Shown: positions 33,146 through 41,677 of the stretch, piece by piece
Position numbering within the stretch: position 1 is the first letter of the stretch
Layout of the letters: each line of letters opens with the position of its first letter
Origin: Erginobacter sp964587835
Lineage (GTDB): Bacteria; Auribacterota; Erginobacteria; Erginobacterales; Erginobacteraceae
Length of the DNA stretch: 64,000 bases
Reading direction: 5' to 3'
NCBI GenBank assembly: GCA_964587835.1
Contig: CAZPMN010000001.1
Span: 1-64,000 of the forward strand
The notes under the pieces: model-generated
The model's input: the letters and a program-made list of their open reading frames with translations, nothing else
What the model was told of the DNA's origin: nothing
Databases searched by the model: none
Position numbers and translations under genes: made by a program

Positions 33146-33523
33146 ATGAGTTTGAAGATCAGGATGAAGGAGAAGTCTCCCGGGGTCTTCCATCTTGCCC
33201 CGATCGGCTCGATCGATACCGCCACCGCCCCGATCCTGGAAGGGGAAGTCAGCCGGGCGCTGGCCGCTTCCGCCCGGTCGATCGTCCTGGAGATGGGGGG
33301 AGTGGAGTACATCAGCAGTATGGGGGTCAGGGCGGTGATCCGGGCCAGGAAGGAACTGGCCCGACGGGGAGGGCGGTTCGCGCTGGTCGATCTCCCCCCG
33401 CCGATCCAGCGGGTCTTCGATATCATCAACGCCTTGCCCCGGGAAGATATATTCAGCAGCGTCGAGGAAATGGACGCCTACCTGGCCTCGATGCAGAGAC
33501 AGGTTCGCGAGGGTGGGGAGTAG
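33146..33523 (+). CDS. STAS-domain anti-sigma factor antagonist
   Basis: 125 residues: FHLAPIGSIDTATAPILEGE, then VLEMGGVEYISSMGVRAVI with the phosphorylatable serine in the ISSMG loop, as in SpoIIAA/RsbV-like proteins. Such proteins release a sigma factor or similar target when dephosphorylated. No partner serine kinase gene is adjacent, so its circuit is elsewhere. A GGAGGGAG precedes ATG 33146. Confidence 0.88.
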   Translation: MSLKIRMKEKSPGVFHLAPIGSIDTATAPILEGEVSRALAASARSIVLEMGGVEYISSMGVRAVIRARKELARRGGRFALVDLPPPIQRVFDIINALPREDIFSSVEEMDAYLASMQRQVREGGE

Positions 33524-33555
33524 GCAGTGGCAAAATCAAAGCGTCATCGGGCAGA

Positions 33556-34965
33556 ATGATCGAAATCACCTTTCTCGGCGGGGCTCGCTCGGTAACCGGA
33601 TCCCGATTCCTGGTCCGCGCCGGCGGGGGGACATTGCTGGTCGACTGCGGTCTCTTCCAGGAACGGGAGCTTCGCTCCCGGAACTGGGAGGATTTCCCCT
33701 TCCCCCCCCGTCAGATCGACGCGGTTGTCCTCACCCACGCCCACCTCGATCACTGCGGTTACCTCCCGAAACTGGTCCGGGAGGGTTTTGCCGGGGATAT
33801 TTACTGTACTCCCCCGACGGCGGAAGTGGTGAAGATCGCCCTGCTTGACTCGGCCAAGATTCACCAGGAAGACGCTGCCTACAAGAAACGCCGCCACCAG
33901 AAAGAAGGTCGGCAGGGTCCTTACCCGGAGGTTCCCCTTTACACGGTCGCCGACGCCGAGGCGGTCTTCCCCCACCTCGTCACCGTCCCCTACCGGAAGG
34001 AGGTGGCCGTCTCTCCCCGGGTGAAGCTGACCTTCCGAGATGCCGGTCATATCATCGGTTCCGCCCTGGCCGAACTGAAGATCAAAGACGAGGGGGATCC
34101 CCAAAGCCTTCTCTTCAGCGGGGATCTGGGCCGGAAACAGAACCCTCTGCTGGCCAGCCCCGAACCGGTGGAGGAGACTGATTTTCTCTTTCTGGAGTCA
34201 ACTTACGGGGACCGGCTCCATGAGAGCGCCCCGGCCGCCCTCGACAAGCTCCGTTCCGTAATTGTGGAGACGGCCGAGCGCGGAGGAAAGGTGGTCATCC
34301 CCACCTTCGCCATCGAGCGGGCCCAGGAACTGCTTTATTTTATCAAGCAGCTTCTGGAGGCGGGAGATATCCCCGCCCTCGACTGTTTTATCGACAGTCC
34401 GATGGCGATCGATATCACCGGGATCTACAACTCGTTCCCCGACTACCTCAACGGAGATAGCCGGAACCAGTTCTCCGGCGGAGGGTCACCGTTCTCCTTC
34501 CCGCTGTTAAATATGACCCGGGAGACGAAGGATTCGATCGCCATCAACAGCCACCAGGGCCCGGCGATCATTATGGCGGGGTCGGGGATGTGTACCGGCG
34601 GCAGGATCAAGCATCACCTGGTCCAGCAGATCTCCCGACCCGAGACGACCATCCTCTTCGTCGGCTACCAGGCACGGGGGACGCTGGGCCGGATCCTCCT
34701 GGAGCGACCGCAAAAGGTCCGGATCCTCGGACAGGACCGCCTGATCCGGGCCCGGATCGAGCAGATCAACGGCTTTTCCGCCCACGCCGACCGCGACGAA
34801 ATCGTCAACTGGCTGGGCCGGATAACCCGCGCTCCAAAACGAGTCTTCGTCGTCCACGGGGAGGAGAAATCCTCCCTGGCCCTGGCCGAAACCATCCAAA
34901 ACCGTTTCGACTGGGAGACCGTCGTCCCCGCCTACCAGGAGATCCATATTTTACAGAACAGGTAA
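33556..34965 (+). CDS. MBL-fold RNA-processing hydrolase with beta-CASP domain
   Basis: 469 residues. The metallo-beta-lactamase motif THAHLDHCGYLPKL comes first, then DAGHIIGSA, SGDLGRKQNPLL and ESTYGDR. A beta-CASP domain follows (IPTFAIERAQELLY), then GSGMCTGGRIKHHL and the late VHGEEKSS. This is the CPSF/YsxA-like type of ribonuclease found in many bacteria. It is predicted cytosolic and acts on RNA. The last codons and the stop lie within an 18-bp perfect palindrome shared with the next gene's leader. Confidence 0.92.
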   Translation: MIEITFLGGARSVTGSRFLVRAGGGTLLVDCGLFQERELRSRNWEDFPFPPRQIDAVVLTHAHLDHCGYLPKLVREGFAGDIYCTPPTAEVVKIALLDSAKIHQEDAAYKKRRHQKEGRQGPYPEVPLYTVADAEAVFPHLVTVPYRKEVAVSPRVKLTFRDAGHIIGSALAELKIKDEGDPQSLLFSGDLGRKQNPLLASPEPVEETDFLFLESTYGDRLHESAPAALDKLRSVIVETAERGGKVVIPTFAIERAQELLYFIKQLLEAGDIPALDCFIDSPMAIDITGIYNSFPDYLNGDSRNQFSGGGSPFSFPLLNMTRETKDSIAINSHQGPAIIMAGSGMCTGGRIKHHLVQQISRPETTILFVGYQARGTLGRILLERPQKVRILGQDRLIRARIEQINGFSAHADRDEIVNWLGRITRAPKRVFVVHGEEKSSLALAETIQNRFDWETVVPAYQEIHILQNR

Positions 34966-34983
34966 TACCTGTTCTGTAAAATA
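34947..34983. promoter_or_regulatory. 18-bp perfect palindrome spanning a stop codon
   Basis: Arms at 34947-34964 and 34966-34983 are exact reverse complements with a single A between them; the core is TACAGAACAGGTA. The stop codon TAA of the hydrolase gene is at the centre. Near-zero loop length argues for a dimeric protein operator or a cruciform more than for an RNA hairpin. It lies 19 bases before the maf start. Confidence 0.75.
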
Positions 34984-35001
34984 AGAGCCCGCGCTGCGAT
35001 C

Positions 35002-35643
35002 ATGGCCGGTCGGGTCGAGATAATCTTAGCCTCGCGTTCGCCGCGCCGGCAGGCGCTGCTGCGGGCCGCCGGTGTGCCCTTTCTCGCCCGCCCGCTGGCG
35101 GTGGCCGAGGTGGAGTATCCCGGTCTCCCCGTCCGGACCGCCACCGTCAACTCGGAGATGAAGGCGGCCGCGGCCCGGCGGATCTTTCCGGAGCCGGTGA
35201 TCCTGGGGGCCGACACGGTGGTCTACCTCGACCGGATTCTGGGCAAGCCTCCCGACGCCGCCGCGGCCCGGTGGATGCTCACCCATCTCTCCGGCCGGAC
35301 CCACACCGTTCACACCGCGGTCACCGTCATCGCCCCCGCCCGTTCCTGGAGCGAGACCCGGGTCGCGGTTTCCCGGGTGACGATGAAGGAGTTTGGTCCA
35401 GAGCAGATCGAGGAGTACTTAAGCCGGGTCGACCCGCTGGACAAGGCCGGGGGCTATGCCATCCAGGAAGAGGGGGATCTGCTGATCCGCGGGATCGAGG
35501 GGTCCCTGACCAATATCATCGGTTTGCCCCTGAAAATGCTGGCGGAGATGGTCGAGGGCGTTCCGGCAATTCGAGACCTGGCCCGGAGTCTGAGAGTGGC
35601 GGCCGAAAGCTACCGGCTCGACTGGCTTGCCCCGACCGGATAG
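35002..35643 (+). CDS. maf: Maf-like nucleotide pyrophosphatase
   Basis: 213 residues with the Maf signatures IILASRSPRRQALL at the N-terminus, GADTVVYLD, and YAIQEEGDLLI near the end. Maf proteins hydrolyse non-canonical or canonical nucleoside triphosphates (dTTP/UTP type) and have been linked to septum control. The gene ends convergently with the phosphofructokinase gene, 23 bases apart. Confidence 0.93.
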   Translation: MAGRVEIILASRSPRRQALLRAAGVPFLARPLAVAEVEYPGLPVRTATVNSEMKAAAARRIFPEPVILGADTVVYLDRILGKPPDAAAARWMLTHLSGRTHTVHTAVTVIAPARSWSETRVAVSRVTMKEFGPEQIEEYLSRVDPLDKAGGYAIQEEGDLLIRGIEGSLTNIIGLPLKMLAEMVEGVPAIRDLARSLRVAAESYRLDWLAPTG

Positions 35644-35666
35644 GACCGTTCGGGCCTTCAGTCCGG

Positions 35667-36983
35667 TCAACGGGAGAAGGAAATCGGCTGCCCGGTGGAG
35701 GAGAGAACCTCCCGCCAGAGTTCGCCCTCGGGATCGACGTGTTTCCGCCGCGAGATGGTCAGGGGGAGGGGAACGTGGGTGAAGTAGCTGTGCCAGTGGC
35801 CGATCAGGAGGTTGGTCTTCCCCGCCATCCCGGCGTCCACCGCCCGCCGCCCGAGGGCGGCGGCGAACATCGAGTCATTGGCGTTGGCGGGGACCGACCT
35901 GATCATATAGCTGGGGTCGATATACTTGAGGTCGATGGGGATGTTCTTCTCCTGGAAATATTCGATGATCTTGTTCTTGAGAAAGAAACCGATATCCCCT
36001 AAACGAAGGTTCCCGGACGCGTCGTAGGTGGCGGCTTCCTCCTGGTGCTTCATCAGGTCCTGGCCGGCCCCTTCGGCTACCACGATCACCGCGTGATGGC
36101 GCCGGTTCAGCCTTTCCTCGAGGAGATTGAAGAGACCCTTCTCCCCTTCCAGGGTGAAGGGGATCTCCGGGATCAGGCAGAAGTTGGCGTCGTTGGCGGC
36201 CAGGGCGGTGAAGCCGGCGATGAACCCCGACTGCCGGCCCATCAGCTTGACCAGCCCGACCGCGTTGTAGGCGCTGACGGCCTCGAAGTGGGCGGCGCGG
36301 ACCGCCTCCCGGGCGATGGTGACGGCGGTGTCGATTCCGAAGGTCCGGTAGACAAAGCTGATGTCGTTGTCGATGGTTTTGGGGACCCCGACCACGGCGA
36401 TCTTCAGTTCCCGGCGCCGGACGGCCTCACAGATGGCATGGTTGCCTTTCTGGGTGCCGTCACCGCCCAGGCTGAAGAGGAGGTTGATCCCGTGACGCTG
36501 CAGGGTGTCGACCATCAGTTCGGGATCGACCGCTCCCCGGGAGGTTCCCAGGGCGGAGCCACCCCGAAGATGGATGTCCTTCACGCCGTCGGGGGTGAGG
36601 ATGAGCGGTTCCAGGCCGGCCTCGGGGTCGAGGCCTCTCTGGCCGAACCGGATTCCGAGAATCTTCTTTACCCCGTACTTGTAGTGGAGCTGCATTACGA
36701 TCGCCCGGATGGCGTCGTTCAGGCCCGGGCAGAGCCCCCCGCAGGTCATGATCCCGGCGGTCACCTCCCCGGGTTGGAAGTAGATCAGTCGCCGGGGTCC
36801 GGCGCTCTCGAAAGCCAGACCCGCCGGCTCGGGTTCGGCGGCGGGATCGATGGAATAGGGGATGGTGGTGCGGTCGTCGATGAAATTGACGATCCCGTCC
36901 CCCCGGACGGTTGAGTACTGGATCGGCGAAGTTACCTTCGCCTCTCCCAGGCTATCGATGATAAAATCTTCCGGTTTCAGCAT
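35667..36983 (-). CDS. pfkA: 6-phosphofructokinase (long, PPi-type subfamily)
   Basis: 438 residues from ATG 36983 (MLKPEDFII); an upstream in-frame TTG at 37004 is less likely. The motifs are GGLCPGLNDAIRAIV, FGQRGLD, FSLGGDGTQKGNHA, GVPKTIDNDI and MGRQSGFIAGFTA. The motif following GGDGT, the PKTIDND segment and the ~440-residue length place it among the group II kinases that include plant-like and spirochaete enzymes. The donor may be ATP or pyrophosphate; the sequence alone leaves this open. It is the only large minus-strand metabolic gene in this part of the window. Confidence 0.9.
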   Translation of the reverse strand: MLKPEDFIIDSLGEAKVTSPIQYSTVRGDGIVNFIDDRTTIPYSIDPAAEPEPAGLAFESAGPRRLIYFQPGEVTAGIMTCGGLCPGLNDAIRAIVMQLHYKYGVKKILGIRFGQRGLDPEAGLEPLILTPDGVKDIHLRGGSALGTSRGAVDPELMVDTLQRHGINLLFSLGGDGTQKGNHAICEAVRRRELKIAVVGVPKTIDNDISFVYRTFGIDTAVTIAREAVRAAHFEAVSAYNAVGLVKLMGRQSGFIAGFTALAANDANFCLIPEIPFTLEGEKGLFNLLEERLNRRHHAVIVVAEGAGQDLMKHQEEAATYDASGNLRLGDIGFFLKNKIIEYFQEKNIPIDLKYIDPSYMIRSVPANANDSMFAAALGRRAVDAGMAGKTNLLIGHWHSYFTHVPLPLTISRRKHVDPEGELWREVLSSTGQPISFSR

Positions 36984-37153
36984 GACCTGAGTCCTGAATG
37001 GCAACAGGGCCGCCGGGAAACGGCGGTCCGTCCGCCGCTCACCGGGGCGGTTCCGGGGGACGGGATAAATAGTACCGCAAGCGTCCGCCGCCGGTCGAGA
37101 AAATTCCCTCCCCGCAGAGAGAAGAGGGAAGGCGATAGGGAAGGGGATATGGT

Positions 37154-37182
37154 TTGGGTCCCGGCCCGGGAGGTGCTATAAT
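37154..37182 (+). promoter_or_regulatory. Sigma-70-like promoter of the PPC-domain gene
   Basis: TTGGGT (37154-37159), a 17-bp spacer and a perfect TATAAT (37177-37182) stand 39 bases before ATG 37221, inside the 237-bp divergent region with pfkA. A GGGAGG ribosome site precedes the start. Confidence 0.6.
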
Positions 37183-37220
37183 TTCAGGGCCAAGGTTAAG
37201 GATCAGTAAGGGAGGCGGAT

Positions 37221-37661
37221 ATGCAGACCAAGGGTAAGGTTATTTTACGGCGTCTGGCCCCGGGCGGAGATCTTTTAGAAGAGATCTCCGCTTTGGCCCG
37301 CCGGGAGGAAATAAAATGCGGAACCGTCACGGCGATCGGGGCGGTCCGCCGGGCCCGGATCGGTTACTACGACCAGAAGAGCCGGGTTTACCGGGAGCGG
37401 GAACTGGAGGATCCGAGGGAGATCTGCTCCTGCCTGGGCAATATTTCGCTCCGGGAGGGCGAGATCTTCGTCCACGCCCACGTGGTGCTGGCCGACCGGG
37501 AGGGGAAGACACTCGGAGGCCACCTCTGTCCGGGGACCGAGATCTTCGCCGCCGAGTGCCGGCTCGATGAACTCCTTCTCCGCCCGCCGGAACGCGTTTA
37601 CGACGAAGAGACCGGACTTTCCCTCTGGCCCCTGCCGGAAGACGATGGAACTGAAAATTAA
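37221..37661 (+). CDS. PPC/DUF296-domain protein (PD1-like)
   Basis: 146 residues that match the PPC fold: KVILRRLAPGGDLLEEISALARRE, TAIGAVRRARIGYYD, EGEIFVHAHVVLADREGKTLGGHL. The histidine set HAHV...GGHL is conserved in the family and may bind metal. Bacterial PPC proteins are often called DNA-binding by analogy to plant AHL proteins, without proof. Its end overlaps the start of a ModE-like regulator by 17 bases. Confidence 0.88.
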   Translation: MQTKGKVILRRLAPGGDLLEEISALARREEIKCGTVTAIGAVRRARIGYYDQKSRVYRERELEDPREICSCLGNISLREGEIFVHAHVVLADREGKTLGGHLCPGTEIFAAECRLDELLLRPPERVYDEETGLSLWPLPEDDGTEN

Positions 37662-38001
37662 GATCAACCTGGTCAACGAGCGGGATGAGAGCTTCATGGG
37701 CGAGGGGTTGGAGGAACTGCTCCGGAGGATACAACGCACCGGGTCCATTCATCAGGCCGCCGGGGAGATGGAACTCTCCTACGCCAAGGCATTGAAGATC
37801 CTCAATCGCCTGGAAGAAAATCTGGGCGGCCCGGTTCTGGAGCGGAGCCGGGGAGGACGCGAGCGGGGGGGGGCGACCCTGACCGGCCTGGGGAGGCGGC
37901 TGATCCGGGAATACGGATTGCTCCGGGATCGAATCAGCGGTTACGGCCAGGACCGCTTCGGGGCTTTTCAGAGACACATCGCGGGCAGACGGAGCCAGTA
38001 G
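37645..38001 (+). CDS. ModE N-terminal-like winged-helix regulator
   Basis: 118 residues. GLEELLRRIQRTGSIHQAAGEMELSYAKALKILNRLEENLGGPVLERSRGG is the LysR/ModE-type winged helix; ModE N-terminal domains read 'GSIxxAAxxMxMSYxxAW'. No molybdate-binding TOBE/MOP domain follows, so it is a stand-alone DNA-binding unit of the kind seen near molybdenum or tungsten genes. The start ATG 37645 overlaps the upstream gene. Confidence 0.85.
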   Translation: MELKIKINLVNERDESFMGEGLEELLRRIQRTGSIHQAAGEMELSYAKALKILNRLEENLGGPVLERSRGGRERGGATLTGLGRRLIREYGLLRDRISGYGQDRFGAFQRHIAGRRSQ

Positions 38002-38061
38002 GATCCAAAAGCCCTTTCCGGCTCGGGGACCACTCCTCCTGAGCCCCGCCCACCGTGGATT

Positions 38062-38988
38062 ATGGAAACGGATAGAGCGCGAGTGGATGGTCGTTGGCGG
38101 AGCTGGTTGCGGGTCTCTCGGGCCAATTTCCTTCCGGTCAGCCTTCTTCCCTTCTGCCTGGGGACCGCCTGGGCTTTCTCCCGCGGCTACCGCGATCCGC
38201 TCCTCTTTCTGGTCGGCCTGGCGGGGGCCGGGGTGGTTCACCTGGCCGCCAACCTTTTCAACGAGTACTGGGATTTCATCTACCGTGCCGACCGGTCCGC
38301 GCCGGACCGCTCTCCCCACTACGGCGGATCGGGGGCGATCCAGGAAGGCGCGGTATCACCCCGGTCGGTACTGACCGCGGCCTGGCTCTTGCTGGCCGTG
38401 GCCCTGGGTGCGGGAGCCGTCCTGGCGCTTCGGGAAGACAACATCCTGATCCTGGTTTTGGTCTGGGCCGGCGCGGCCATCGCTTGGGCCTATACCGCGC
38501 CGCCGCTCCGCCTGGTCTACCGAGGTTGGGGGGAGGCCGCCCTCTGGCTGTCCTTCGGTCCCCTCCTGACCGGCGGCGGATACCTCCTCCCGGCCGGCTC
38601 CCTTTCCGGGCCGGCCCTGCTCCTCTCCCTGGGGCCCGGGTTCGTCATCGCGGCCCTTTTAACGGCGAACGAATTCGGTGACGCCGCCGCCGACCACCGG
38701 GCCGGGAAGAGAAACCTGGTGGTCCGGGTGGGTCGCTCCCGCGCCCTGGTCCTGGTCAAGGTCTTTCTTTTGCTCGCCTATTCCGTTATCCCGGTCGGGC
38801 TGCTGACTGGGATCTTTCCCCCACTCTCCCTGCTGGTTTTCTGCAGTCTCCCCCTGGCCTGGGCGATGGCGGCGGCCCTCGAACGGGGACTCAGGGCCGC
38901 GGGGAGTTTCGCCGCCTCCAGCCGCCTGATGATCCTGACCTATAACCTCTACCACCTCTTTCTAATCGCGGGGGTCATCCTCTCGTGA
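38062..38988 (+). CDS. UbiA-family prenyltransferase (MenA-like)
   Basis: 308 residues with about eight membrane segments. Two acidic sites are visible: NLFNEYWDFIYRAD and NEFGDAAADHRAGKRNL, the latter typical of MenA-type 1,4-dihydroxy-2-naphthoate prenyltransferases. It would join an isoprenoid chain to a quinone head group in the inner membrane. A polyprenyl synthase gene overlaps its end and an NADH dehydrogenase gene follows, supporting a quinone role. Other UbiA substrates remain possible. Confidence 0.85.
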   Translation: METDRARVDGRWRSWLRVSRANFLPVSLLPFCLGTAWAFSRGYRDPLLFLVGLAGAGVVHLAANLFNEYWDFIYRADRSAPDRSPHYGGSGAIQEGAVSPRSVLTAAWLLLAVALGAGAVLALREDNILILVLVWAGAAIAWAYTAPPLRLVYRGWGEAALWLSFGPLLTGGGYLLPAGSLSGPALLLSLGPGFVIAALLTANEFGDAAADHRAGKRNLVVRVGRSRALVLVKVFLLLAYSVIPVGLLTGIFPPLSLLVFCSLPLAWAMAAALERGLRAAGSFAASSRLMILTYNLYHLFLIAGVILS

Positions 38989-39938
38989 ACCGGGAACCGT
39001 CCCCTCAGGCAAAGTCGGCTTTCGACCGGGAACTGGCCGCCGCCCTCAGCCCGCCCCATCCCTTCCTTGAATCATTTCGCCGTCAGACGCCGGTTGACGG
39101 TGGCAAGCGGCGCCGGGGGGAACTGATTCTGATCCTGGGTCGCCTCTTCGCCGTGCCCGAGGCCCGCGCCGCCGCGGCCGCCGCCGCGGTGGAGGTGATC
39201 CATCTTGCCTCCTTGATTCACGACGATGTGGTCGACGGGGCCGTCCGGCGCCGGAGCCGCCCCACCCTGGAATCCCTCCAGGGAACCGGGCCCGCCCTGC
39301 TCTACGGTGATCTTCTCTTCAGCCGGGGGATCGCGCTCGTCAACCGGCTCCGGGTCCCCGAGTTGACTGATCTCCTCCTCCAGACCGTCTCCGAGGTCTG
39401 CGCCGGCGAGATTCTGGAGACCCGGGAACGGGGAAGCTTCTCCTGGCCGGAAGAAACCTACCTTAAGATCATCGGGCTGAAGACCGCCTCCCTCTTCGAT
39501 TACTGCGCCCGGGCCCCGGGGCTCCTGGCCGGGTTCTCTCTCCGGCGCCTGAATGTTTTGGGAAGTTTCGGCCGGAACCTCGGGCTGGCCTACCAGATTG
39601 TCGACGACTGTTTGGATTTCTCCCCCGGTCCCGACCGGCCGGATAAGATGCCCCTGGCCGATCTCCGTAACGGGGTGCCCAACCTCCCCCTCCTCTACGC
39701 GGCCCGCGATCTCCGGACGGGAAGAGAGCTGGGGGGATCCGATTTTTCCCCGCCGCGCCTGGAGCGTCTGGCGGCCCTGATCCGGGAGGGAGGGTTTGTC
39801 GACGCGGCCCGGGAGAAGGGTCGGGAATTCGAGCGCCAAGCCCGCCGGGAGGCGGAGGAGATCAGGAATTGGTTCCCGGCCGGTTCCTTCGCCCCTCTTG
39901 ATGGGTACCTGAGAAGGTTGAACTCTCGGGGGGTTTGA
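38985..39938 (+). CDS. Polyprenyl diphosphate synthase
   Basis: 317 residues from GTG 38985, overlapping the prenyltransferase by four bases. It has GGKRRRGELILIL, the first aspartate-rich motif DDVVD in LIHDDVVDGAVRRR, and the second in YQIVDDCLDF. These trans-prenyl synthases extend isopentenyl units to the side chain used by quinones. The chain length cannot be read. The residue before the first motif region is small, which would favour long chains. Confidence 0.92.
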   Translation: MNREPSPQAKSAFDRELAAALSPPHPFLESFRRQTPVDGGKRRRGELILILGRLFAVPEARAAAAAAAVEVIHLASLIHDDVVDGAVRRRSRPTLESLQGTGPALLYGDLLFSRGIALVNRLRVPELTDLLLQTVSEVCAGEILETRERGSFSWPEETYLKIIGLKTASLFDYCARAPGLLAGFSLRRLNVLGSFGRNLGLAYQIVDDCLDFSPGPDRPDKMPLADLRNGVPNLPLLYAARDLRTGRELGGSDFSPPRLERLAALIREGGFVDAAREKGREFERQARREAEEIRNWFPAGSFAPLDGYLRRLNSRGV

Positions 39939-39973
39939 CTGGCCCAATCCCCTTCGGGGGAGTACTATCGTCC

Positions 39974-41140
39974 ATGATGAAGAAGAAACTGGTCATCGGC
40001 GGCGGCGGATTTGCCGGCGTGCGGCTGATCCGGTCCCTGGGGAGGGCGGGATCCCGTCTGGAGATCACCCTGGTTGATCCCCGCCCCGAGGCGGTCTTCT
40101 TACCCCTCCTCCCCGACGTGGTGGCGGGGAAGGTAAGCCTGGCAAGGCTGCTCTTTCCGCTGGAGGAGTTCTGCCGGAGGCGCGGTGTCGAGTTCGTCAA
40201 CGCTTCGGCAGTCGGTCTCCCCGACCATCATACCCTCCTCCTCTCCGGGGGCCGCAGACTACCCTTTGACTTCCTGGTCCTGGCCTCCGGCGCCGCACCC
40301 GACTTCCACGGGAACCGGGCCGCCGGGGAGTTTGCCTTTACCCTGGCCGGAAAGGAAGACGCCTTGCGGCTTCGCCGTCGGCTGGGGGAGGTGACGGCCC
40401 GGGGATCCGGCCATACCTTCCTGGTGGTCGGCGGCGGTTATACCGGGGTGGAGACCGCGACCGCGGTGGTCTATGCCGGGCGTCGGGCCGCGTGCTCCGA
40501 TTCTTCCCCCTTCCGGGTCCGGATCCTGGAGCTGGCCCCAAAGATTCTCGGCAATCTTCCGGAGGCGATCGCCGCCCCCGCCCGGCGGGAGGTCAGACGC
40601 CTGGGGATCGAGGTTTCGACTTCCGTCCGGATCGGGGAGATCGGTCCCGGTCGGGTCGAGGTGGATGGGGAAGAGATCCGGGACTGTACCCTGATCTGGT
40701 CGGCGGGGATGAAGGCGGCCGACCTGGTCGGAAAGATGGAATTTCCCCGGGACGGGCAGGGGCGCCTGGAGGTGAAGGAGGATCTCACCCTGCCCGGTGC
40801 CGGAAATATCTTCGCCCTCGGCGACGCCGCCTGTTTCGTCTCCGGGGGGAGTCCGTTGCGGATGGCGGTTCAGTTCTCCTGGGCCCAGGGCGCGCTGACC
40901 GCCGCCAATATCCTCCGGCTTCTCAAGGACCGTCCCTGCCGTCCCTACCGTCCCCGCGATTACGGCTACCTGATCCCCTGCGCCTCGGGGAGAGCCTGGG
41001 GGCTCGTGCTCGGGGCCCGGGTATCCGGCCGCCTGGGCTCCTTGCTCCATTATCTGATCTGCGTCCTGCGGACTCTGAGCTGGAGGAACCGTCTCCTGCT
41101 GGCTTTGGAACTGGCGGGTCTGAAACGGACCCGGGATTGA
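39974..41140 (+). CDS. ndh: Type II NADH dehydrogenase / FAD-dependent pyridine nucleotide oxidoreductase
   Basis: 388 residues from ATG 39974 (MMKKK). An FAD-binding loop IGGGGFAGVRL lies at the start, DFLVLASGA in the middle, a second nucleotide site VVGGGYTGVETA, and IFALGDAAC before the C-terminal domain. NDH-2 passes electrons from NADH to quinone without proton pumping and is attached to the membrane by its C-terminal part, here rich in hydrophobic and basic residues. It follows the two prenyl genes. A REP palindrome starts three bases after its stop. Confidence 0.87.
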   Translation: MMKKKLVIGGGGFAGVRLIRSLGRAGSRLEITLVDPRPEAVFLPLLPDVVAGKVSLARLLFPLEEFCRRRGVEFVNASAVGLPDHHTLLLSGGRRLPFDFLVLASGAAPDFHGNRAAGEFAFTLAGKEDALRLRRRLGEVTARGSGHTFLVVGGGYTGVETATAVVYAGRRAACSDSSPFRVRILELAPKILGNLPEAIAAPARREVRRLGIEVSTSVRIGEIGPGRVEVDGEEIRDCTLIWSAGMKAADLVGKMEFPRDGQGRLEVKEDLTLPGAGNIFALGDAACFVSGGSPLRMAVQFSWAQGALTAANILRLLKDRPCRPYRPRDYGYLIPCASGRAWGLVLGARVSGRLGSLLHYLICVLRTLSWRNRLLLALELAGLKRTRD

Positions 41141-41142
41141 CC

Positions 41143-41187
41143 GGTAGCACAGGCGGCTGGTGGCACAGGCGGCCCGCCTGTGCCACC
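41143..41187. repeat. REP-like palindrome (GGTGGCACAGGCGG type)
   Basis: A half copy (41143-41158) is followed by a full one: arms of 14 bp, 41159-41172 and 41174-41187, with a one-base loop. The same palindrome occurs on both sides of the transposase gene 42865-43359, so this is a dispersed member of that family. Confidence 0.85.
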
Positions 41188-41275
41188 GATTGCAGGGGTT
41201 TATTGGGGATTTCAGATATGGGATCTGTAAGGAAACAGGCAATGGGAGTTCAACCGGTAAAGGAGGGAGGTTGTC

Positions 41276-41677
41276 ATGCTGAATAAAATATTCGGTCCGG
41301 CGGCGGCCTGGGGGCCGTTCTTTCTGCGGGTGGCGGTCGGGGTGATCTTCGTCGTCCACGGGGCCCAGAAGCTCTTTGGCGCCTTTGATGGTTCTGGGCT
41401 GGAGGGCTTCTCTCGGATGATCGCCGGCCTGGGCCTGCGACCGGCGATGGCCTGGGCTGCGGCGGTGGCCCTGATCGAGTTCGTCGGGGGGATCTTCCTG
41501 ATCCTGGGGATGATGACTCGGCTGGCCGCCCTCCTGATCGCCGTGGTGATGGCGGTGGCGGTGATCTTCGTCCACCTTCCGCACGGTTTCTTCGACCTGG
41601 AGTTTCCCCTGGTCCTCTTCGCGGCCTCGCTCTGCCTTCTCCTGACCGGGGGCGGCCGGGCGATGCTGCGGGAATGA
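41276..41677 (+). CDS. DoxX-family membrane protein
   Basis: 133 residues with four membrane segments: FFLRVAVGVIFVVHGAQKLFG is the diagnostic DoxX start, and ALIEFVGGIFLILG the second signature. Family members are linked with thiol and oxidative stress or with quinone-dependent oxidation; the role here is unknown. GGAGGG lies before ATG 41276. Its stop overlaps the start of the next gene by four bases. Confidence 0.9.
   Translation: MLNKIFGPAAAWGPFFLRVAVGVIFVVHGAQKLFGAFDGSGLEGFSRMIAGLGLRPAMAWAAAVALIEFVGGIFLILGMMTRLAALLIAVVMAVAVIFVHLPHGFFDLEFPLVLFAASLCLLLTGGGRAMLRE

Noticed and set aside
34966..34983. Rho-independent terminator for the MBL hydrolase
   Set aside because: The stem is AT-rich at its base, has a one-base loop and no following T run, so an operator-type palindrome fits better.
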